DNA of 64,000 nt, taken from assembly GCA_963676095.1 (NCBI GenBank), contig OY781040.1, positions 7,006,001 to 7,070,000 of the forward strand, given 5' to 3'. The notes beneath the pieces are model-generated. The model did no database searches, had not been told where the DNA came from, and saw only the letters and a program-made list of their open reading frames with translations. The first letter of the stretch is position 1. The number at the start of each line of letters is the position of its first letter. The position numbers were made by a program, and so were the translations under genes. This document shows positions 46,890 to 54,354 of the stretch, in pieces. This stretch comes from G963676095 sp963676095. Lineage in GTDB: Bacteria; Bacteroidota; Bacteroidia; Bacteroidales; Prolixibacteraceae.

Positions 46890-49595
46890 TTAATTTTTTA
46901 ATGTCAATTTCTCCACATTCCATGCTTTTAACTGTATTTGGGGTTCCCCATTGAAATCGCCAAGGCTGAAACGGGCTTCATATGACCTTTCTTCTCCCGG
47001 AAGCAGGGTCACGTAGTTATCAGACCAAAAAACCGGAAGGACCGGCTGTTGTGTCCGGGGGTTAACAATATCCGCATAAATAAAAAAAGCTATTGATTTT
47101 GAATGATTTGCCATTAGCAGTTTAACTTTTCCTGATTTTCCTTCCCTGCTGAACTCATAGCTACAATCGAGCTTAACAGGAGGAAGTTTATCAAGTGACG
47201 TATAATCAGCATAGGATTTCGATGGTGTATAAAAGGGCCACTCAAGTTTTTTTGCAGCATCATAATCCAGGATATCCTTTTTCAATGACAACCAATAAAA
47301 ACTGTTATCGATCTCCTTGTTGTTTTCGTCATAAATTCTCAGGTCAAGGAACCAGACAGGGGTAAGCCCTTCGATAGCAGGCAATTTATAAATAAACCTG
47401 GATGTATTGGCTGCAATATTCCCGGTCCACTCATCCTCAAACAATTTTTTCGAATTGATATCATATACCCTCATCCTGACAGACAGATGATTTAAGTCTG
47501 CAAGTTTTTCACTTGCCAGGTAAATATCGTTAAATCCATATCTGTAAATTGCATGTACCGGGTTACATGCTTTCCTTACGGCATAAAAAGAACCATTCGG
47601 CTGCAAATAGGTATCGTATAATTGCCAATATAATTCGGGCCAGGCAGAATTAAGCATCCATTGTATGATCCCGGTACTTGTCGGACGGTTTGCTATAAAA
47701 GCTTCGAACATCGGCCTCATTACTTCATAGTTGCTCATCTGAGATTTAAAAGCAAAGTCTTCAACGTTTTCTGAAGGTCCGTACCTTTCAGACAAAGCTT
47801 TTCTGAAACGGTCCAGGGTTTTAAACTGGTTCCTGCCCGTATGATATTCCCAGTATGCGGTATCGATCGGCCAAAGACTTTTCTCAGGGAGCATCCTTCT
47901 CAGTGAAGAAACAGGGGGAACAGCCGGGCCCGGACAGGTTTCGGTATTAAACCCGTAGGCACCGCCCAGCTGTGTGTCCGTGAACCAATATACAGGAGGT
48001 GTAAAAGCATAAGGTCCGAGCATCTTCATTCCTGTGGGCCCGCTAATATCGCTCACAAGCGGAACCTCGGCTACGATATGATTATTTTCGGTACCCGCAC
48101 CTCCGGCTGAGGTAATATATGAGCGGGAAGGATCATAAAGTGCAAAGATCTCCCTGTATTTCCGTTCCAACTCAGGTACAGGCAATTTGTCACTTCCCAG
48201 CATCCAGACATATACGGAAGGATGGTTTCTGAGCCACATCAGTTGATCGCGCCAGGAATCAGCCAGCAGATTAATATCGGCATCAGAAACAGCCCCGCCA
48301 TATTTTTCATCACACGGTTTATGCAAATACTCTTCCCATTCCCATTGGCAGCTCCATCCGATCATTACCAGGATTCCGTATTCATCACACAGGTCGTAAA
48401 GCGTTTCATCCTTACCCCAAAATCCTTCGCAGCGAATACTGTTCAGGTTCATATGACGGATATACTGTAGCTGATTTTCAACGCTCTGCCTGGTATCCTG
48501 CAGCAACAGATCATCCACCCATCCTCCCCCTTTGATAAGCACAAACTGTCCGTTGACTGTAAATGCGCGATTTTTATTTTTATCGAGATAGCTGTCGATT
48601 TCCCTGATCCCGTATTTCTTATCAACCTCATCAATCACTTGTCCTCCGGAGATAAAAGAAGTCCGGATATGGTAAAGGAAGGGCTTTCCCATACCGTTGG
48701 GCCACCACAGCTTTACATTTTTAACGGAAAGCTGATCAAAATCTTCAGGTGAGAACCGGCAAGATAATGTTTCCCCTGCTTTTAAGGTCAAATCTCTCTC
48801 GATGGTACCCAATTCGAAATCAACTCTCAACCGGCCTTTCACCTCTTTGCCCGACTTGTTTTCAAGCTGAACCTGTATATAAAGGTCTGCATCCCGGCAA
48901 GTGTTTTTATTAACCTTGGAATACACGAAGGGGCTCCTTATTTTAATCCCCTGATTAATTTCCAGGAAAACCTGCCTGAATATTCCCATACTACGATCTC
49001 GCGGAAGAGGGTTCCAGTCGACAAAACCAATAGAGTATTCACCGTCTTTTGGCGGCCATAATTTTAATGCAATAACGTTTTCGCCTTTTCGTACATAATT
49101 GCTTATATCAAAAGAAAACATTCTGAAAGCACCTGCAAAATGGTCTTTATCATCAACCTTTTCTCCATTTATCCAAAGATCGGCCCTGTAGTTTATCCCG
49201 TTAAATCGCAGACAAATAACTTTTTTCAATTCATCACCGTCAAGTATAAATTTTGTGCGGAACCACCAGGGTTGCAGAAACCGGGACTGATCGACGTCCA
49301 GCATATTTCTGCCGAAATACGGGTCTTTGATAATACTGTCAGCAACCAGGCTCCCCAACACTGTTCCGGGCACAGCCGCACAGTACCATGAGCGATCGTC
49401 ATATCCGCACTGAGATATGTTTTTCCCGTCAACTCCCGACAATTTATCATTTGCCTGCATTTTCCAACCGGTATCCAGGGCCCGCGTTTCAAAAGAAATC
49501 TCTCGCGTTCCCCGGGCTGTTCCCAAACAGATATTTGTAAATGAGAACAGGATATAGAGAAAAAGTGGCAGCTGGTTCTTAAACAGATTTTTCAT
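46890..49595 (-). CDS. GH2 exo-beta-D-glucosaminidase/mannosylglycoprotein endo-beta-mannosidase-like enzyme
   Basis: 901-aa secreted glycoside hydrolase family 2 enzyme (signal MKNLFKNQLPLFLYILFSFTNI). Domains: N-terminal jelly roll (WKMQANDKLSGVDGKNIS, DPYFGRNMLDVDQSRFLQPW), immunoglobulin-like domain, TIM barrel, two C-terminal beta domains. Catalytic motifs of the CsxA-type subgroup: LGSDKLP with Asp469 (expected acid/base) and FNTETCPGPAVPP with Glu552 (nucleophile); both also occur at these spacings in exo-beta-D-glucosaminidases of the family. A beta-glucosaminidase or beta-mannosidase activity is most probable. First gene of the minus-strand arm; releases hexosamine that could enter metabolism through NagB. 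Confidence 0.88.
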   Translation of the reverse strand: MKNLFKNQLPLFLYILFSFTNICLGTARGTREISFETRALDTGWKMQANDKLSGVDGKNISQCGYDDRSWYCAAVPGTVLGSLVADSIIKDPYFGRNMLDVDQSRFLQPWWFRTKFILDGDELKKVICLRFNGINYRADLWINGEKVDDKDHFAGAFRMFSFDISNYVRKGENVIALKLWPPKDGEYSIGFVDWNPLPRDRSMGIFRQVFLEINQGIKIRSPFVYSKVNKNTCRDADLYIQVQLENKSGKEVKGRLRVDFELGTIERDLTLKAGETLSCRFSPEDFDQLSVKNVKLWWPNGMGKPFLYHIRTSFISGGQVIDEVDKKYGIREIDSYLDKNKNRAFTVNGQFVLIKGGGWVDDLLLQDTRQSVENQLQYIRHMNLNSIRCEGFWGKDETLYDLCDEYGILVMIGWSCQWEWEEYLHKPCDEKYGGAVSDADINLLADSWRDQLMWLRNHPSVYVWMLGSDKLPVPELERKYREIFALYDPSRSYITSAGGAGTENNHIVAEVPLVSDISGPTGMKMLGPYAFTPPVYWFTDTQLGGAYGFNTETCPGPAVPPVSSLRRMLPEKSLWPIDTAYWEYHTGRNQFKTLDRFRKALSERYGPSENVEDFAFKSQMSNYEVMRPMFEAFIANRPTSTGIIQWMLNSAWPELYWQLYDTYLQPNGSFYAVRKACNPVHAIYRYGFNDIYLASEKLADLNHLSVRMRVYDINSKKLFEDEWTGNIAANTSRFIYKLPAIEGLTPVWFLDLRIYDENNKEIDNSFYWLSLKKDILDYDAAKKLEWPFYTPSKSYADYTSLDKLPPVKLDCSYEFSREGKSGKVKLLMANHSKSIAFFIYADIVNPRTQQPVLPVFWSDNYVTLLPGEERSYEARFSLGDFNGEPQIQLKAWNVEKLTLKN

Positions 49596-50136
49596 TGGGA
49601 TATAGTTGAATAAACAATTTACGACGGAAGACCAGAATAGAGTTTATTTGAAAACTGGAAAAATCACCCCCCCTGATTTGATTAAATCGCACACTTCATA
49701 GTTTTAAGTTTTATTTGGTTTGGTCTTTTATTTTTGATCTAAACAAAGTAAACGGATAAAGGCAGGAAAAACTTCCATTATTTTATTCATTTCATATCAT
49801 ATTTTAACCTAAAAGCCGTCTAAATATCTTTTTTACAATAAAACAGCTCAATATTTTTAATATTTTAATTATCCGGATCAAGATAAAAATAAGAATCAAG
49901 GGGCTGTAAGCCATGTACAGAAAAAGGAAACACCGGTTTATCCGGATATTAATAGCTTAGTACATTTTCCGGGAAAAAACAGTTTTTCTTTATGTTTTTT
50001 TGATTAACTTCAAAAACTTCAAAGTCCAAATTGAACAGCAAAAAACAGTTGAATACAATTGTTCATTGCTAAGTTTATTTTTTAATTAGAAATCAAATAA
50101 TCAACCTTAAATTACATAAATTAAATAAAAACCGAA
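49596..50136. other. Intergenic region between GH2 gene and bacterioferritin gene
   Basis: 541 bp between divergent genes; no ORF I would support. A minus-strand TTACTTTG (49744-49751), one mismatch from the Bacteroidetes TAnnTTTG -7 box, is a weak promoter candidate for the GH2 operon. A short inverted CCGG motif (about 49932-49950) is also present. Otherwise AT-rich without structure. Confidence 0.4.
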
Positions 50137-50640
50137 ATGAAAGAAAAAAGTATTGAATTGCTTAACAAAGCCATCGCCGACGAGCTTTCTGCCGTTCACC
50201 AGTACATGTATTTCCATTTTCACTGCGATGACCGTGGATATGATCTGTTGGCCAGCTTATTTAAAACAACCGCAATCCAGGAAATGATCCATATCGAAAG
50301 GCTTGCCGAACGGGTATTGTTTCTGAAAGGAGATGTGGAAATGACAGCCGCTGAAGAAGTAAAAAAAGTCCGTGATGTCCGTGAAATGATTATGATGGCC
50401 CGAGAAATGGAAGACGAAAGTGCCCGGGCTTATAATCTTTGGGCCAATGAATGTGCCCAAAATGCAGACTCTGCCTCAAAAAAGATTTTCGAAGGTTTAG
50501 TTGAAGAAGAAGAAAGGCATTATGACCAGTTCGATGTGGAATTGGAAAACATGGATAAATTCGGGGACAACTATCTTGCTCTCCAATCAATAGAACGAAG
50601 TAAGAAAGTCTCCGGCCATCCCGGAATTTCAGCCGAATAA
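50137..50640 (+). CDS. bfr: Bacterioferritin
   Basis: 167-aa ferritin-like iron store of 24-mer type. With E. coli Bfr numbering minus 2, all dinuclear-site ligands line up: Glu16, Glu49, His52, Glu92, Glu125 and His128. Met50 in IQEMIHIE matches the inter-subunit heme-axial Met52 of E. coli Bfr, so heme binding is likely. Length is normal. It stores Fe(III) and protects against Fenton chemistry. Single gene followed by a hairpin. Confidence 0.93.
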   Translation: MKEKSIELLNKAIADELSAVHQYMYFHFHCDDRGYDLLASLFKTTAIQEMIHIERLAERVLFLKGDVEMTAAEEVKKVRDVREMIMMAREMEDESARAYNLWANECAQNADSASKKIFEGLVEEEERHYDQFDVELENMDKFGDNYLALQSIERSKKVSGHPGISAE

Positions 50641-50654
50641 TAATTTTTTCATAA

Positions 50655-50691
50655 CAAGAGGCTGTCCCAATAGTAAAAGGACAGCCTCTTG
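50655..50691 (+). terminator. Hairpin terminator after bacterioferritin gene
   Basis: 13-bp perfect stem CAAGAGGCTGTCC (50655-50667) / GGACAGCCTCTTG (50679-50691) with an 11-nt loop, just after the bfr stop. The GAGGCTGTCC/GGACAGCCTC theme recurs at 54301-54324. Confidence 0.7.
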
Positions 50692-50725
50692 CTGTTATAA
50701 TTACCACATATGACAAATATTTGGC

Positions 50726-50733
50726 TATCTTTG
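50726..50733 (+). promoter_or_regulatory. -7 box (TATCTTTG) before Rpn pseudogene
   Basis: Perfect match to the Bacteroidetes TAnnTTTG -7 element, 24 bp before the ATG at 50757. No clear -33 TTTG at the right distance was seen, so this is a tentative promoter call. Confidence 0.4.
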
Positions 50734-50756
50734 AAAAAACGAATAACCTATTTATT

Positions 50757-51321
50757 ATGTTGAAAACAAAGTACATAGACCCTTTGGCGGATGTGGCGTT
50801 TAAAAAAATTTTTGGATCAGAACCAAATAAAGATTTGCTCATTTCCTTTCTTAACGAACTGTTCCGTGGCCGTAAGCGGATCACGGACCTTGTTTACAAC
50901 AAGAATGGATGGATAAAATCCCGGTATTTTTGAGAAAACCGATATTTGAATTTTGCGATTAAGCGAGCGCAGAGGCCAAGCTTGCTTGGAGTATGCCGAG
51001 CGTGAGCAAAATGCGCGAAGCGAAAAGTTTTTTAATGTATCAGAATACTGTAATTTAACCAAGGAGGAGAAAGCGATGTACGATATAGAACAAAAGCGGA
51101 GGTGGGACCGGGCGAACATTCTTGCCTATGCCAGGGAGCAGGCTAAAGAGGAAGGTAAGGCAGAAGGTCTGGCAGAAGGGAAAATAGAGGGGAAACAAGA
51201 AGTTGTTTCCAACCTACTTCAGGCAGGGCGTTTCTCTGTCGAGGAGATAGCAACGTACGCCAATGTCCCTGCAAGTTTTGTCCTTGAAGTCCGGGATAAA
51301 TTAGCAAAAACAAAGAAATGA
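50757..51321 (+). pseudogene. Broken Rpn/PD-(D/E)XK nuclease family transposase
   Basis: Remnant of a recombination-promoting nuclease / PD-(D/E)XK family transposase. The first part (50757-50933, 58 codons, from ATG 50757) begins MLKTKYIDPLADVAFKKIFG and runs to a stop; it carries the family's N-terminal F-K-x-I-F-G motif. The C-terminal end is encoded in a different frame (about 50953-51321): LTKEEKAMYDIEQKRRWD followed by the Glu/Gly-rich EGKAEGLAEGKIEGKQ tail and FSVEEIATYANVPASFV. About 150 residues of the middle, including the catalytic core, are missing, and in their place is a 70-nt palindromic insert (50957-51028). No active nuclease is expected. Lies between bfr and the 21-bp array. 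Confidence 0.8.
50957..51028. repeat. REP-like palindromic insert inside the Rpn remnant
   Basis: GC-rich short region with repeated GCGAGCGCAG / CCGAGCGTGAGC and CGCGAAGCG phrases and a palindrome CCAAGCTTGCTTGG (about 50976-50989). It interrupts the Rpn coding sequence exactly where the internal deletion is. It resembles small interspersed palindromic elements common in Bacteroidetes genomes. Confidence 0.5.
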
Positions 51322-51360
51322 TTGATGCTCCGGGCTTCAAAGAAATACCAGCCACTCTCA

Positions 51361-51906
51361 ATTTCCATAAGCGACAGCAATGTTCCGGCAAATGACAGTG
51401 TTGTCCCAGCGATTGTCAATGTTGTTCCAATAATTGTCTTTGTTGTTCCGGTAAACGACAACCGTGTTCCAGCGACTGTCTGTGTTGTACCAGCAACCGT
51501 CTATGCTGTTCCAGTAAATGCCGTTGTTGTTCCGGTAAGTTACAACCATACGCCAACAGGAGATCGCGTTGTACCAGCAACCGTCAACACTGATCCTGCA
51601 AGTGACCGTGACAGACTTACAAGTGACTGCGACAGTTCTACGAGTGGCCACGACGGTCTTACGAGTGACTGCGACAGTCTTACGAGTGGCCACGACGGTC
51701 TTACGAGTTACTGCGACAATCCGTCAAGTAATTGAAACAATCCGTCGAGAGACCGTGACAGTCTTACGATTTACTGCGACAGTCCTACAAGTAACCGAAA
51801 CAATATTACGAGAGACCGTGACAATCCTGTAAGAGACAGCAATAGCCTGACGGGTTGCGGCGACGGTTTTTCATGTGCCGGCGGCGTTCCTGATTTTGGC
51901 AATCCG
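51361..51906. repeat. Array of 26 degenerate 21-bp tandem units
   Basis: Exactly 546 bp = 26 x 21 without any indel, from 51361 to 51906. Unit pattern (central units): aGtcTtACgAgTgaCtGcGAC; two sub-types: the left half has GTTCCAG...-type units (51382-51591), the right half AGTCTTACGAG...-type (51592-51864). All three plus frames and the minus frame contain long heptapeptide-repeat reading frames simply because 21 is divisible by 3; stops occur at 51733 (plus) and in the minus frame within two units. Best-kept unit pairs are 21-bp shifted near-identical copies at 51634-51717. It begins right after the Rpn remnant and ends where the first leader repeat starts. Not a CRISPR array (no spacers). 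Confidence 0.9.
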
Positions 51907-52346
51907 GATTCTTTTTAAGCACAAACAACCACGTTTTTTATCATTTCTGTCCTTGGGCCGGACAGGCCCTTCCTTTTCCATTCGATGAAAAGGAAGCAAA
52001 AATCTTGTCAAAACGAACCCTCACCCGGGCGTTTTGACGGCCCCCGCACCGCTCTGTTTTGCATTTCCCGGATTAAAAAAGATTCTCTGATCCGGTTTCT
52101 CCGGATAAAGCTTAACAGGAGAAAGCATATTCCCGGCATTCCCGGCATAGTCTTTCACAAATTAAATATGATTCAGGACAGGGAATAAGAGAATGGGAAT
52201 AAATTTTTTACTTTTGTCAGACAACCCGATATACAACAAGATGACCATCGAGAGACCGTGACAATCCTGTAAGTAACTGCAATAGCCTGACGGGTTGCAG
52301 CGACGGCTTTTCATGTGCCGGCGGCGTTCCTGATTTTGGCAATCAG
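51907..52346 (+). repeat. Leader repeat copy 1 (440 bp)
   Basis: First of four tandem leader copies, beginning GATTCTTTTTAAGCACAAAC. It contains hairpins GGGCC/GGCCC (51955-51969), CTTCCTTTTC/GAAAAGGAAG (51969-51996), GTCAAAACG/CGTTTTGAC (52007-52038, 14-nt loop with CCCGGG) and ATCCGG/CCGGAT (52090-52106), then a -7 box TACTTTTG (52209-52216) and ATG at 52241, which opens only ATG ACC ATC GAG AGA CCG TGA before an array remnant. Confidence 0.9.
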
Positions 52347-52767
52347 GATTCTTTTTAAGCACAAACAACCACTTTTTTTATCATTTCTGTCCTTGGGCCG
52401 GACAGGCCCTTCCTTTTCCATTCGATGAAAAGGAAGCAAAAATCTTGTCAAAACGAACCCTCACCCGGGCGTTTTGACGGCCCCCGCACCGCTCTGTTTT
52501 GCATTTCCCGGATTAAAAAAAGATTCTCTGATCCGGTTTCTCTTAATAAATCTTAACAGGAGAAAGCATATCCCCGGCATTCCCGGCATAGTCTTTCTCA
52601 AATTAAATATGATTCAGGACAGGGCATAAGAGAATGGGAATAAATTTTTTTACTTCTGTCAGACAACCCGATATACAAAAAGATGACCATCGAGAGACCG
52701 TGACAATCCTGTAAGTAACTGCGACAGCCTGACGGGTTGCGGCGGCGTTCCTGATTTTGGCAATCAG
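52347..52767 (+). repeat. Leader repeat copy 2 (421 bp)
   Basis: Second tandem leader copy, about 95% identical by eye to copy 1 but lacking the ATCCGG/CCGGAT stem (CTCTTAATAAATC instead). The -7 box is damaged (TACTTCTG, 52651-52658), and ATG 52683 again reads MTIERP and stops. It ends with a shortened array remnant that has lost one 21-bp unit. Confidence 0.9.
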
Positions 52768-53189
52768 GATTCTTTTTAAGCACAAACAACTACGTTTTTT
52801 ATCATTTCTGTCCTTGGGCCGGACAGGCCCTTCCTTTTCCATTCGATGAAAAGGAAGCAAAAATCTTGTCAAAACGAACCCTCACCCGGGCGTTTTGACG
52901 GCCCCCGCACCGCTCTGTTTTGCATTTCCCGGATTAAAAAAAGATTCTCTGATCCGGTTTCTCTTAATAAATCTTAACAGGAGAAAGCATATCCCCGGCA
53001 TTCCCGGCATAGTCTTTCACAAATTAAATATGATTCAGGACAGGGAATAAGAGAATGGGAATAAATTTTTTTTACTTTTGTCAGACAACCCGATATACAA
53101 AAAGATGACCAACGAGAGACCGTGACAATCCTGTAAGTAGCAGCGACGGCTTTTCATGTGCCGGCGGCGTTCCTGATTTTGGCAATCAG
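52768..53189 (+). repeat. Leader repeat copy 3 (422 bp)
   Basis: Third tandem leader copy. The ATCCGG/CCGGAT stem is missing as in copy 2, the -7 box TACTTTTG (53073-53080) is intact, and ATG 53105 reads ATG ACC AAC GAG AGA CCG TGA. The array remnant has lost a different 21-bp piece (fused unit AGTAGCAGCGAC). Confidence 0.9.
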
Positions 53190-53524
53190 GATTCTTTTTA
53201 AGCACAAACAACTACGTTTTTTATCATTTCTGTCCTTGGGCCGGACAGGCCCTTCCTTTTCCAGTCGATGAAAAGGAAGCAAAAATCTTGTCAAAACGAA
53301 CCCTCACCCGGGCGTTTTGACGGCCCCCGCACCGCTCTGTTTTGCATTTCCCGGATCAAAAAAAGATTCTCTGATCCGGTTTCTCCGGATAAAGCTTAAC
53401 AGGAGAAAGCATATCCCCGGCATTCCCGGCATAGTCTTTCACAAATTAAATATGATTCAGGACAGGGCATAAGAGAATGGGAATAAATTTTTTACTTTTG
53501 TCAGACAACGCGATATACAACAAG
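53190..53524 (+). repeat. Leader repeat copy 4, the functional leader of the RadC-like gene
   Basis: Fourth copy with all four hairpins including ATCCGG/CCGGAT (like copy 1), and an intact -7 box TACTTTTG (53493-53500). It ends at ATG 53525, where instead of the decoy codons the RadC-like coding sequence follows. Confidence 0.9.
53493..53500 (+). promoter_or_regulatory. -7 box (TACTTTTG) of the RadC-like gene
   Basis: Perfect TAnnTTTG, 24 bp before ATG 53525 and repeated in leader copies 1 and 3 (52209, 53073), damaged in copy 2 (52651). A -33 element is not clear, so start-site prediction is tentative. Confidence 0.45.
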
Positions 53525-54190
53525 ATGACCATTGAACTGACAGAAGAACAAAAAATAAAACTCCTGAACTCGGAAGATGTCTTCAGTGTAATGCAGGATA
53601 TCCTTCTGCGGGAAGAAAAGATAGACCAGGAAAAGGAACATTTCTGGATGATCGGCCTGGCCAACAATAACCGGATCCTGTACATCGAACTGGTAAGCCT
53701 GGGAAGCGTAAATGCCACCACCGTTGAGCCGATGAATGTTTTTCGCGTCGCGGTGCTGAAAGGGGCAATAAAAGTGATCATGGCACATAACCACCCGAGC
53801 GGGGAGATGGAACCGTCTGAGGCCGACAAGGATTTAACGGACCGGTTGATCCAGGTGGGACGGATCCTGAACATCGGGGTGATCGACCACATGATTCTTT
53901 CGGCGGGTTCGTATTTAAGCTTTCTGGATATCGGGTTATTGGAAGAACTGGAACAAAGCATTAAGTGGGTCCCTCAATATGAGTTGATAGAACGCATAAG
54001 GAAGGAAGAAAAGAAAATCAGAACGGAAGCTGTAAAGTTGGAAAGGGAGAAAGCAAAACTTAATCAGGAAAAAGCATTGAAGAAGGAAAAATTGGAGATT
54101 GCAAAGGGACTGAAACGCGATGGCATTTCATTGGAGATTATATCGAAGAATACAGGTCTGTCAAAAGGAGAAATAGAAAAACTAAAATAG
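53525..54190 (+). CDS. RadC-like JAMM-domain protein with coiled-coil and Rpn-like tail
   Basis: 221-aa protein. The MPN/JAB core has the full JAMM metal site: Glu55, His88, His90, Ser98 and Asp101 (AHNHPSGEMEPSEADKDL: H-x-H-x7-S-x2-D). There is no N-terminal helix-hairpin-helix domain of chromosomal RadC, so it belongs to the short, mobile-element type. After the JAB domain comes a Lys/Glu-rich coiled coil (about 155-195) and a C-terminal helix-turn-helix-like tail (KGLKRDGISLEIISKNTGLS), which is the same kind of tail seen in Rpn/PD-(D/E)XK proteins. ATG 53525 is chosen over 53477, because it matches the ATG preserved in all leader copies. Function unknown; hydrolase on an isopeptide or other bond is possible. 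Confidence 0.82.
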   Translation: MTIELTEEQKIKLLNSEDVFSVMQDILLREEKIDQEKEHFWMIGLANNNRILYIELVSLGSVNATTVEPMNVFRVAVLKGAIKVIMAHNHPSGEMEPSEADKDLTDRLIQVGRILNIGVIDHMILSAGSYLSFLDIGLLEELEQSIKWVPQYELIERIRKEEKKIRTEAVKLEREKAKLNQEKALKKEKLEIAKGLKRDGISLEIISKNTGLSKGEIEKLK

Positions 54191-54220
54191 GGGTCCGGCC
54201 CCTGGACTTTAGGTTATTTC

Positions 54221-54264
54221 ACGCAGATTTCCACGGATGATGACGCAGATTCCCGCGGATTATG
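54221..54264. repeat. Two tandem 22-bp units of CGCAGAT/CGGAT type
   Basis: ACGCAGATTTCCACGGATGATG (first 20 shown in parts: 54221-54242) is followed by a near-identical unit (54243-54264, 3 mismatches). It shares the CAGAT...CACGGATGA phrase with the mosaic at 31449-31480. Non-coding, between radC-like and gpmA. Confidence 0.6.
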
Positions 54265-54292
54265 AAAATTTCCCAACCAAAAATCGCAGCCT

Positions 54293-54324
54293 AAAAAAAA
54301 AGGCCATCCCTTTTGGGACAGCCT
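54293..54324 (-). terminator. Intrinsic terminator of gpmA
   Basis: On the minus strand AGGCTGTCCC, AAAA loop, GGGATGGCCT (two G-U pairs) followed by a run of nine T; located 30 bp past the gpmA stop codon. Confidence 0.88.
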
Positions 54325-54354
54325 CTTTCTGATATTTTCAAAAAATATGCATCA

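Noticed and set aside
51358..51693. Minus-strand 111-aa heptad-repeat ORF inside the 21-bp array (and similar plus-strand frames at 51322-51735 and 51569-51832)
   Set aside because: Period 21 is divisible by 3, so every frame that lacks a stop in one unit tends to stay open; the frames carry stops in other units and no start or signal is convincing.
51361..51906. CRISPR array
   Set aside because: The units are contiguous 21-bp repeats without spacers, and no cas gene is present.
51985..52188. Plus-strand 67-aa reading frame in leader copy 1
   Set aside because: The same stretch in other copies carries frameshifts and stops; it covers hairpins and a promoter-like box, so it is non-coding.
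53446..53961. Minus-strand 171-aa reading frame over the RadC-like gene
   Set aside because: Antisense to a JAMM protein with an intact metal site; Ser/Arg-rich typical shadow composition.
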